A stretch of 64,000 nucleotides of DNA from an uncultured bacterium (GTDB taxonomy: Bacteria > Bacteroidota > Bacteroidia > Bacteroidales > Bacteroidaceae): positions 62,001-126,000 of the forward strand of contig CAJMPR010000002.1 in assembly GCA_905215345.1 (NCBI GenBank), given 5' to 3'. The notes below the pieces were generated by a model. That model ran no database searches, was not told the DNA's origin, and worked only from the letters and a program-made list of their open reading frames with translations. The position numbers and the translations under genes were made by a program. Below are positions 31,992 to 38,767 of the stretch, one piece after another; the first letter of the stretch is position 1, and the number at the start of each line of letters is the position of its first letter.

Positions 31992-34298
31992 CTATTTCCG
32001 TAGTTGTTCATTCATAGCTGCGGCAGCTTTCCGCCCGTCGCCCATAGCAAGGATTACCGTAGCGCCACCACGTACTATATCACCACCTGCATAAATGGTT
32101 GGTATAGACGATTGCATGCTGTCATTGACGGTTATCGTTCCTTTACGTCCTACTTCCAGGCCTTTGATAGAACTCGGAACAATCGGATTAGGAGATACAC
32201 CCACGCTGACAATGGCAAGGTCAATATCAATCGTTTCGGTTGCGCCGGGGATGGCTATTGGACTGCGGCGTCCGGATGCATCCGGTTCTCCAAGTTCCAT
32301 CTTTTGCAGGATTACTTGTTTAACCTTTCCTTGCTCATCCGCGATATATTCTATCGGATTATGGAGTGTCAGGAATTCGATTCCTTCCTCTTTGGCATGT
32401 TTTACCTCTTCAATACGCGCCGGCATTTCTTCTTCCGAACGGCGATAGATAATCATGGCACGCTCTGCACCGAGACGACGTGCTGTACGTACCGAGTCCA
32501 TCGCTGTGTTACCGCCACCGATAACCGCTACACGTTTGCCGAAAGGGACAGGGGTGTCGGAATCTTCGCTTGCGGCGTCCATTAGGTTGACGCGAGTCAG
32601 GTATTCATTGGAAGACAGAATATTAATAGAGTTCTCACCGGGAATATTCATAAAGTTGGGTAATCCGGCACCGCTGGCTACGAAAACTCCTTTGAAGCCT
32701 TCTTCTTCCAGTTGTTCCACGCTGATGGTCTTACCGATGATACAGTCTTTGATAAATGCAACACCCATCTTGGCGAGATTGTCTATTTCTACATCTACAA
32801 TCTTATTAGGTAAGCGGAATTCTGGGATACCGTATTTCAATACGCCTCCGATTTCATGCAATGCTTCAAATACCGTAACATCATAACCGTATTTAGCCAT
32901 ATCGCCTGCAAATGACAGACCGGCAGGACCGGAACCGATAACAGCTACTTTGATACCGTTCTTTTCTTTGCTTTCGGGTACGGAGATTTGACCGCTTTCT
33001 CTTTCATAATCAGCAGCAAAACGTTCCAAATAACCGATGGCTACCGGTTTCTCGTTCATTTTCAAATGGATACACTTGGATTCACATTGCTTTTCTTGCG
33101 GACAAACACGACCGCAAACGGCTGGCAGTGCGCTGGTCTCTTTTAATGTCTTGGCTGCTTCAAGGAATTCACCGCGTTCTATATTCTTGATGAAACGGGG
33201 AATGTCGATACCTACAGGGCAGCCTTCCATACAACCCGGGTTGGCACAGTCCAGACAACGCTTGGCCTCTGTCAAAGCCTGTTCTTCCGTCAATCCTTGG
33301 TTTACTTCTTCTTTGCGGCTGTGTGAACGGTATTCAGCATTCAGTTCGTTCATTTCCACACGGGGAATGGCGGTACGTTCCTTCGCCTTCATAGCTTTAC
33401 GCAATTCCTGTCGCCAGGCAGCGTTACGGCTTTTGTCATCTGTTTCCTGTATGTTTTCACCGGTTGCCTGGCAGGTTTGCGGGTCTTCCAGCTTGTGCAT
33501 TTCTTCGCGTTCAATACTCTTGAATGCCCCCATACGTTTCAACATCTCGTCGAAGTCTACCTGGTGACCGTCGAATTCGGGTCCGTCTACGCATACAAAC
33601 TTGGTTTTTCCACCGATAGTGATACGGCAAGCGCCACACATACCGGTTCCATCTACCATAATCGTATTCAAAGATACATCGGTGGGGATTTCATATTTCT
33701 TTGTCAACAGACAAACGAACTTCATCATAATGGCAGGGCCAATACAGAAACATTTGTCCACTTTCTCGCGTTTAATAACTTCTTCTACGCCTTCTGTCAC
33801 CAGACCTTTGCGACCGTATGAACCGTCATCTGTCATAATGATTACTTCGTCGGAACTTTCCCGCATCTCTTTTTCGAGGATGATAAGTTCTTTAGTACGA
33901 CCGGCCAGTACGGTAATTACGCGGTTACCCGCTGCTTTCAGTGCTTGTACGATAGGGAGCATTGGAGCAACGCCTACACCACCTCCGGCACAAACCACTG
34001 TTCCGAAGTTTTCAATATGGGTAGCTTGTCCCAGCGGACCTACAACATCCGTAATATAATCGCCTTCGTTCAATTCACACAAACGGGTGGAAGAAAGTCC
34101 TACTTCCTGTACTACCAAAGTGATAGTACCTTTTACCGGATCGGCAGCAGCGATGGTCAACGGCATGCGTTCGCCTTTTTCACCTACGCGTACAATTACA
34201 AAGTGTCCTGCCTTACGTGATTTAGCAATTAACGGTGCTTCAATAACTAATTTGAAGACCTTTTCAGAGAAATGTTCTTTGCTAATGATTTTGTTCAT
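31992..34298 (-). CDS. NfnB-NfnA-like fused flavin oxidoreductase (ferredoxin-NADP reductase + glutamate synthase small-chain-like)
   Basis: A 768-residue protein made of two normally separate subunits. Residues about 1-260 are an FAD/NAD-binding reductase like the dihydroorotate dehydrogenase electron-transfer subunit, with RMPLTIA, AGGGVGVAPMLPI and an iron-sulfur cysteine cluster in TGMCGACRITIGG...FVCVDGPEF. Residues about 300-768 resemble the small chain of glutamate synthase, with CLDCANPGCMEGCPVGIDIP and CGRVCPQEKQCESKC for 4Fe-4S clusters and two dinucleotide folds (VIGSGPAGLSFAGDMAKYG, VIGGGNTAMDSVRTARRLG). It probably transfers electrons between ferredoxin, NADH and NADPH, perhaps by flavin bifurcation. 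Such fusions are known in Bacteroidales. A promoter lies at 34355-34384. Confidence 0.92.
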   Translation of the reverse strand: MNKIISKEHFSEKVFKLVIEAPLIAKSRKAGHFVIVRVGEKGERMPLTIAAADPVKGTITLVVQEVGLSSTRLCELNEGDYITDVVGPLGQATHIENFGTVVCAGGGVGVAPMLPIVQALKAAGNRVITVLAGRTKELIILEKEMRESSDEVIIMTDDGSYGRKGLVTEGVEEVIKREKVDKCFCIGPAIMMKFVCLLTKKYEIPTDVSLNTIMVDGTGMCGACRITIGGKTKFVCVDGPEFDGHQVDFDEMLKRMGAFKSIEREEMHKLEDPQTCQATGENIQETDDKSRNAAWRQELRKAMKAKERTAIPRVEMNELNAEYRSHSRKEEVNQGLTEEQALTEAKRCLDCANPGCMEGCPVGIDIPRFIKNIERGEFLEAAKTLKETSALPAVCGRVCPQEKQCESKCIHLKMNEKPVAIGYLERFAADYERESGQISVPESKEKNGIKVAVIGSGPAGLSFAGDMAKYGYDVTVFEALHEIGGVLKYGIPEFRLPNKIVDVEIDNLAKMGVAFIKDCIIGKTISVEQLEEEGFKGVFVASGAGLPNFMNIPGENSINILSSNEYLTRVNLMDAASEDSDTPVPFGKRVAVIGGGNTAMDSVRTARRLGAERAMIIYRRSEEEMPARIEEVKHAKEEGIEFLTLHNPIEYIADEQGKVKQVILQKMELGEPDASGRRSPIAIPGATETIDIDLAIVSVGVSPNPIVPSSIKGLEVGRKGTITVNDSMQSSIPTIYAGGDIVRGGATVILAMGDGRKAAAAMNEQLRK

Positions 34299-34354
34299 TA
34301 TCTATAATTTTTGTTGGTATAATTACGTAATTACTTTCAGATTGTAATGGTCTG

Positions 34355-34384
34355 CAAAGATACGGGTTATTTGATAAAAACAAA
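34355..34384 (-). promoter_or_regulatory. Promoter of the Nfn-like gene
   Basis: On the minus strand TATCTTTG (34362-34355) matches the -7 consensus, with TTTG (34384-34381) 18 bases upstream. The leader would be about 50 bases. The rest of the 34299-34601 gap holds a repeat tract at 34521-34588 and no gene. Confidence 0.6.
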
Positions 34385-34520
34385 GAATGTAGTGTGGAAA
34401 AAGAAGCGCTGGGGTGAAAAGAGACGGGTGGTTTGTGGAAGTGTGCGTATATTGTAGTCAATCGGCTTGATAAGGTAAAACTGAAATGCCCGGTAGGAAA
34501 GGAGCGGATTTTAATGCAGG

Positions 34521-34588
34521 TTTACATAATGTAAAGGTCTACATTATAACGTTAAAGTAGACCTTTAGCGTTGTAGTGTAGACCTTTA
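34521..34588. repeat. Palindrome plus 21-bp repeats (AAAGGTCTAC type)
   Basis: A palindrome, TTTACATAATGTAAA (34521-34535), runs into TAAAGGTCTAC (34532-34542). Its inverse, GTAGACCTTTA, follows at 34557-34567 and again at 34578-34588, exactly 21 bases later. Thus a stem-loop and a direct repeat share one 11-base core. It lies 13 bases beyond the serS stop codon. Confidence 0.7.
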
Positions 34589-34601
34589 TTTTCTTTGTTT
34601 T

Positions 34602-35876
34602 TTAGTCGATAATGTCAAATCCGGTGTATGGAACCAATGCTTTCGGGATGCGAATTCCTTCCGGTGTCTGGTTGTTCTCCAACAATGCTGCAACAATACG
34701 AGGCAAAGCCAATGCAGAGCCATTTAATGTATGGCAAAGTTCGGTCTTCTTCTCTGCGGTACGGTAACGGCATTTCAGGCGGTTAGCTTGGTAAGTATCA
34801 AAGTTGGATACGGAGCTAACTTCCAGCCAACGTTTCTGTGCTTCGGAGTAAACTTCGAAGTCAAAGCAAAGGGCGGCTGTAAAACTCATATCGCCGCCGC
34901 ACAAGCGGAGAATGCGATAAGGCAGTTCAAGCTTCTGGAGCAATCCTTCTACATGGTCCAGCATTTCCTGATGTGATTGCTTGGAGTGTTCCGGCTTGTC
35001 GATACGTACCAATTCTACTTTAGAAAATTCGTGCAGACGGTTCAGCCCGCGTACATCTTTTCCGTAAGAACCTGCTTCGCGACGGAAACATTGAGTGTAT
35101 GCACAGTTCTTGATAGGTAACTGCTTTTCGTCCAAGATTACATCACGGTATATATTGGTCACAGGAACTTCTGCTGTGGGAATCAAGTATAAATCATCCA
35201 CTTCGCAGTGATACATTTGTCCCTCTTTGTCAGGAAGCTGTCCTGTTCCGTAACCGGAAGCTGCATTTACAACGGTCGGTGGCATGATTTCCATATAACC
35301 GGATTTGCGTGCTTCATCCAGGAAGAAGTTGATGAGTGCACGTTGCAACTGCGCACCTTTACCTTTGTATACGGGGAAACCAGCACCGGTAATTTTCACA
35401 CCGAGGTCAAAATCAATTAAATCATATTTTTTAGTGAGTTCCCAGTGGGGAAGAGCATCTTTGGGGAGTTCGGTTTCCATACCACCCATTTTCTCTACAA
35501 CATTGTCTTCGGCTGCTACACCTTCGGGTACTTCGTCGTAAGGAACGTTAGGAATGGTATAGAGTATATTTTGCATATCTTCCGCAGCTTGGTCCATTTC
35601 AGTCTGCAATGCTTTGCTGGCTTCTTTTAGTTCTGCTACACGGTTCTTGGCAATTTCAGCTTCTTCCTTTTTGCCTTCTTTCATTAACAGTCCGATGGAT
35701 TTGGAGAGAGAGTTTACCTCCGAGAGGTTCTTATCTAAGATTGTTTGAGTGTTACGTCTTTTATCGTTTGCTTCCAGCACTTGTCCGATGGTTTCTTTTG
35801 CATTCTTGAAGTGCTTTTTCTCCAGTCCGCGGATGACTGCGTCGGTATCTTCTGTAATTTGTTTAATGGTAAGCAT
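34602..35876 (-). CDS. serS: Seryl-tRNA synthetase
   Basis: A 424-residue class II synthetase that charges tRNA-Ser. The N-terminal coiled coil (about 25-105, rich in Lys/Glu/Asn) that grips the long variable arm is clear. The core has TAEVPVTNIYRD, motif 2 FRREAGSYGKDVRGLNRLHEFSKVE and motif 3 NGSALALPRIVAALLENNQ, ending PEGIRIPKALVPYTGFDII. The start MLTIKQITEDTDAVIRGL is standard. A -7-like CAAAGATA (plus strand 35915-35922, TATCTTTG on the coding strand) lies 39 bases upstream, with only a weak -33. Confidence 0.97.
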   Translation of the reverse strand: MLTIKQITEDTDAVIRGLEKKHFKNAKETIGQVLEANDKRRNTQTILDKNLSEVNSLSKSIGLLMKEGKKEEAEIAKNRVAELKEASKALQTEMDQAAEDMQNILYTIPNVPYDEVPEGVAAEDNVVEKMGGMETELPKDALPHWELTKKYDLIDFDLGVKITGAGFPVYKGKGAQLQRALINFFLDEARKSGYMEIMPPTVVNAASGYGTGQLPDKEGQMYHCEVDDLYLIPTAEVPVTNIYRDVILDEKQLPIKNCAYTQCFRREAGSYGKDVRGLNRLHEFSKVELVRIDKPEHSKQSHQEMLDHVEGLLQKLELPYRILRLCGGDMSFTAALCFDFEVYSEAQKRWLEVSSVSNFDTYQANRLKCRYRTAEKKTELCHTLNGSALALPRIVAALLENNQTPEGIRIPKALVPYTGFDIID

Positions 35877-36059
35877 ATCTTATACTTGTTTTATAATACT
35901 CCGTTTTGCGAGTACAAAGATACATAAAAATAAGAAATCGAAGCGGTTCGGTATGAAAATATGCTTATTATTCTGTAGTGTTGGAAATAGTAGAAGCATC
36001 TTTTCTCTATTTTATTGTGTAGATAGAAGATGCTTCAAACTTATTTGTAGCGCAAGTGC

Positions 36060-36548
36060 TTACTTTTTAGAAAAGCGCTTTTTCATTTTAGTAAAGAAGG
36101 AGTTTGATTCTGATGCCTGATAAACTGCTTTTTTCTGGATTTGTGTGGGTGCTATTGCTCGCAAAGCTTCCAGATCTTCTTTTGTGGCTTTTCTGAAATC
36201 TTTGAATTTGGCGGGGTAACCGGTAACAGTCAATGTCCTTGTCCCGTAAGGCACTTTGGTGTATACAACTTGTTTTTCGAGCAGTACATCAGCACCATTA
36301 CTTTTGATAATGTCAGCTACAAGGTTTGTTTCTCTGTTATTCAAAGAAGGTTGTCCAAAATTGAATGGCGTATAATTCCATGATATTACTGTATCGACTT
36401 TTTGCAATACATTCAAATCGGTAACCGTAGGGTACTGGTGGATTTCGGAGATCACTCGTAGATCAGTCGCTGTACTCTCCTTCATCGTAGAGCAGGAAGA
36501 GAGGAATAGCCCGATGAATGAGTATATTATTAATGTATTCCTTTTCAT
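36060..36548 (-). CDS. Small lipoprotein, paralogue of the next upstream gene
   Basis: A 162-residue protein with a lipoprotein signal (MKRNTLIIYSFIGLFLSSCS, lipobox L-S-S-C). The mature part has the block IIKSNGADVLLEKQVVYTKV and then RTLTVTGYPAKFKDF, both shared with the neighbouring protein at 36555-36932. It adds a basic C-terminal tail (FFTKMKKRFSKK). Function is unknown; it is probably anchored to the inner face of the outer membrane. It begins six bases after the paralogue's stop, so both form an operon that arose by duplication. Confidence 0.75.
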   Translation of the reverse strand: MKRNTLIIYSFIGLFLSSCSTMKESTATDLRVISEIHQYPTVTDLNVLQKVDTVISWNYTPFNFGQPSLNNRETNLVADIIKSNGADVLLEKQVVYTKVPYGTRTLTVTGYPAKFKDFRKATKEDLEALRAIAPTQIQKKAVYQASESNSFFTKMKKRFSKK

Positions 36549-36554
36549 GTGAGT

Positions 36555-36932
36555 TTATTTTGAGTTTTTGATTGTGAAGTTTTTGTAAGTGCCCGGATAG
36601 CCTGTGATTGTAACAGATTTGATTTTGGGACCTCTGAATAATCTTGTTCTTTTTACAATTTCATATTGTCTTTCAACCAGGATGTCGGCATCTCCATTGG
36701 CTTTAAGTGCGGCGGCTGTCGCATTGTTTATAATATGCTTTTGTCCGGCTTTACGGTCTTGTTTGCTTGGAGTGTATTTGAATGAAATTTTATTGTCAGA
36801 TACACTCAAATCAGCTTCTGTGTAACTCTGTACGGCAGAATCAACATTAAGAACTGTTGCCGATGATGTTCTGAACATAGAACAAGAACTGGCTGTAAGC
36901 ATAAGTAATGCTCCTAAAATTAACTTTTTCAT
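36555..36932 (-). CDS. Small lipoprotein, first of a paralogous pair
   Basis: A protein of about 125 residues starting at ATG 36932 (MKKLILGALLMLTASSCS, lipobox A-S-S-C); an alternative ATG at 36941 adds three residues. It shares SSATVLNVDSAVQSY, AALKANGDADILVERQYEIV and VTITGYPGTYKNF with its downstream paralogue. The repeated theme of a short ADVLVE strand followed by a TGYP loop suggests a small alpha/beta sandwich, unassigned. The leader contains alternative hairpins at 36955-37005. Function unknown. Confidence 0.75.
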   Translation of the reverse strand: MKKLILGALLMLTASSCSMFRTSSATVLNVDSAVQSYTEADLSVSDNKISFKYTPSKQDRKAGQKHIINNATAAALKANGDADILVERQYEIVKRTRLFRGPKIKSVTITGYPGTYKNFTIKNSK

Positions 36933-36954
36933 AATATACATATTAGATATAAAC

Positions 36955-37005
36955 AGGAGGTATTATTATTGCCACTCATTGGGTGCCTCCTATAACCAAT
37001 AGTGG
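36955..37005 (-). promoter_or_regulatory. Structured leader of the lipoprotein pair
   Basis: On the transcribed strand CCACTATTGG (37005-36996) can pair with CCAATGAGTGG (36982-36972), with one bulge. Inside that loop lies AGGAGG (36991-36986), which can alternatively pair with CCTCCT (36960-36955) located 23 bases before the ATG. A -7-like TATCTTTG lies further up (37049-37042). Two competing folds are therefore possible. The remaining sequence to 37190 shows nothing else. Confidence 0.45.
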
Positions 37006-37190
37006 CGGTAGTGAAATTTAGTTGACATCAAAATGTGTTAGCAAAGATAGATAGGTCTTAAAAATAATAAAACCGCTGTTTTATTTTATTGGAGCCAAAT
37101 GAGTGTAATGTGATGCTATCTGTATGAAAAAAAAGACTATGTGGTATGATTTTGCGAAAGAAGAAACTGTGTTGACGTTCAATAAAAATG

Positions 37191-37230
37191 AAAAAGGCTG
37201 TAATCAACGAGGATTACAGCCTTTATTATT
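37191..37230 (-). terminator. Terminator of rplU-rpmA
   Basis: On the minus strand AAAGGCTGTAATC (37224-37212) pairs with GATTACAGCCTTT (37205-37193), followed by further Ts. It lies about 20 bases beyond the rpmA stop codon. Confidence 0.88.
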
Positions 37231-37243
37231 CTGTTCGGAAAAC

Positions 37244-37513
37244 TTATGCTTCTGCGTTTTCAGCGGGAATAATAGAAACAGATCTTCTATCTTCTTTGCT
37301 TACTTTGAACTGTACAGTTCCGTCTACCAAAGCGAAAAGAGTGTGGTCTTTACCCATACCGATGTTGTTACCCGGGTGGAATTCAGTACCTCTTTGACGA
37401 ACGATGATGTTACCTGCTTTGCAAGCTTCGCCACCAAATATCTTAACGCCTAATCTCTTGCTATGTGATTCACGGCCGTTCTTAGAACTACCAACACCTT
37501 TTTTATGTGCCAT
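37244..37513 (-). CDS. rpmA: 50S ribosomal protein L27
   Basis: An 89-residue ribosomal protein near the peptidyl-transferase centre. MAHKKGVGSSKNGRESHSKRLGVKIFGGE and the RQRGTEFHPGNNIGMGKDHTLFAL block are almost diagnostic. It starts directly with MAHKK, so there is no cleaved N-terminal extension as in Firmicutes. It follows rplU after 21 bases in the classic rplU-rpmA operon, though obgE does not follow here. Confidence 0.98.
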   Translation of the reverse strand: MAHKKGVGSSKNGRESHSKRLGVKIFGGEACKAGNIIVRQRGTEFHPGNNIGMGKDHTLFALVDGTVQFKVSKEDRRSVSIIPAENAEA

Positions 37514-37534
37514 TTCTTCTTACTTTTTAATTGA

Positions 37535-37852
37535 TTAAGCTACTACTTCTGTGATTGTTAACTCTGTGAATTGTTGACGATGACCGTTCAACTTGCGGTG
37601 ACCTTTTCTTCTTTTCTTGTGGAAAACGAGAACTTTCTCACCTTTAACCATGCTTGTTACTACTTGGCAAACTACCTTAGCACCTTCTACAGTAGGAGCG
37701 CCTACGGTGATAGCACCGTCTTTGTCTACCAAAAGAACTTTTTCAAACTCTACTGTTGCACCGTTTTCTGCTTCCTGCATGTGGTGTACAAACAGCTTTT
37801 TACCAGCTTCAGCTTTGAACTGCTGACCGTTGATTTCTACAATTGCGTACAT
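37535..37852 (-). CDS. rplU: 50S ribosomal protein L21
   Basis: A 105-residue ribosomal protein. MYAIVEINGQQFKAEAGKKLFVHHM and the C-terminal FHKKRRKGHRKLNGHRQQFTELTI match the L21 family, including the basic rRNA-binding region. It is the first gene of the rplU-rpmA operon. The upstream 137 bases hold a promoter-like pair (37942-37973) and a leader hairpin (37885-37910) that may be used for feedback control. Confidence 0.98.
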   Translation of the reverse strand: MYAIVEINGQQFKAEAGKKLFVHHMQEAENGATVEFEKVLLVDKDGAITVGAPTVEGAKVVCQVVTSMVKGEKVLVFHKKRRKGHRKLNGHRQQFTELTITEVVA

Positions 37853-37884
37853 TGCTTATAGATTGTATAAGTTAGCTCCGGCGG

Positions 37885-37910
37885 GTGGTTTCTAATCACT
37901 TAGAAAGCAC
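37885..37910 (-). promoter_or_regulatory. rplU leader hairpin, possible L21 feedback site
   Basis: GTGgTTTCTAA (37885-37895) pairs with TTAGAAAgCAC (37900-37910) around a TCAC loop, with one internal mismatch. It lies in the predicted 5' leader, 33 bases before the ATG. A control role is inferred only from position and stem strength. Confidence 0.4.
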
Positions 37911-37941
37911 TTGATTGAACCCGTTGCGGAATAATCGGGCA

Positions 37942-37973
37942 CAAAATTACTTTTTTTATTTGGAACAGGCAAG
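37942..37973 (-). promoter_or_regulatory. Promoter of rplU-rpmA
   Basis: On the minus strand TAATTTTG (37949-37942) matches TAnnTTTG, with CTTG (37973-37970) 20 bases upstream, one base off consensus. The leader would be about 80 bases. The promoter lies just downstream of the same-strand HAD gene, whose stop is at 37990. Confidence 0.55.
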
Positions 37974-37989
37974 TATTTGCTACGTTTTT

Positions 37990-38631
37990 TTATTCCTCCA
38001 GTAATTCTTCCAAGGTACCCATTATTTTTTTATGCGGATATTGTCGTAACTCTTCAGCGGTAGTTATTCCGTGTGTCACTCCTGCAAAGTCTACGCCGGC
38101 AGCTTGTGCGGTTTGAGCATCTACCGTGCTGTCACCGATGTATAATGTTTCTGCTTTGGAGACGCGTAGCTGTTTGATGGCGGACAATAGCCCCTCCGGA
38201 GACGGCTTATGGCTTTTGACGTCCTCTCCGCCGATGATGACGTCCATAAAGTTACCCGGGAAATGTAAATCGAGCAATTCTTTAATCCGAAAACGATATT
38301 TAGTGGAGATAATTCCTATACGTGCATCGGCGTCTTTTAACGCAATCAATACGGATTTCGTTTCAAGAAAAAGCATCGTATTGATGGTCATATGCGTATC
38401 CGCTTCTTTAGTATATTCTTGCTTGAATTCCGCGAGTTGTTTCTCGTCTGTCACTCCGGTGAGAATTGAAAAAGAATCTTCCAGGGTTTTCCCGATGGTT
38501 CGTTTGATGTCATCGTCTGTGGGGGCGGTGTATCCGTGACGGTTCAGTACATTACGAAAACAAGTGACAATTCCACGAGAGGAGTCAGCGAGAGTATAGT
38601 CAAAGTCGAAAAGGTACGTAGTATAATTCAT
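37990..38631 (-). CDS. HAD superfamily hydrolase (phosphoglycolate phosphatase-like)
   Basis: A 213-residue phosphatase of the haloacid dehalogenase superfamily. From ATG 38631 the protein opens MNYTTYLFDFDYTLADSSRG with the nucleophile Asp9 and Asp11 (DxD). Motif II (GIISTKYRFR), the motif III Lys (KSHKPSPEG) and motif IV (LYIGDSTVDAQTAQAAG) follow. The alpha-helical cap lies between residues about 18 and 90. A longer in-frame reading to 38835 adds an unrelated stretch across the intergenic region and is not supported. A -7-like TAACTTTG on the minus strand (38656-38649) lies just upstream. The substrate is unknown. Confidence 0.88.
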   Translation of the reverse strand: MNYTTYLFDFDYTLADSSRGIVTCFRNVLNRHGYTAPTDDDIKRTIGKTLEDSFSILTGVTDEKQLAEFKQEYTKEADTHMTINTMLFLETKSVLIALKDADARIGIISTKYRFRIKELLDLHFPGNFMDVIIGGEDVKSHKPSPEGLLSAIKQLRVSKAETLYIGDSTVDAQTAQAAGVDFAGVTHGITTAEELRQYPHKKIMGTLEELLEE

Positions 38632-38767
38632 AGGTAGCTTTTTGCCTGCAAAGTTATGAATTAATCGGAATTTTGTATTATTTTTGCTTATCAGTTTTTT
38701 CGACGTGAAGGGAATAAGTGTTTTGTCGGATTGAGTTGTTATAGTGTATAAGTTAACTATTAATATT

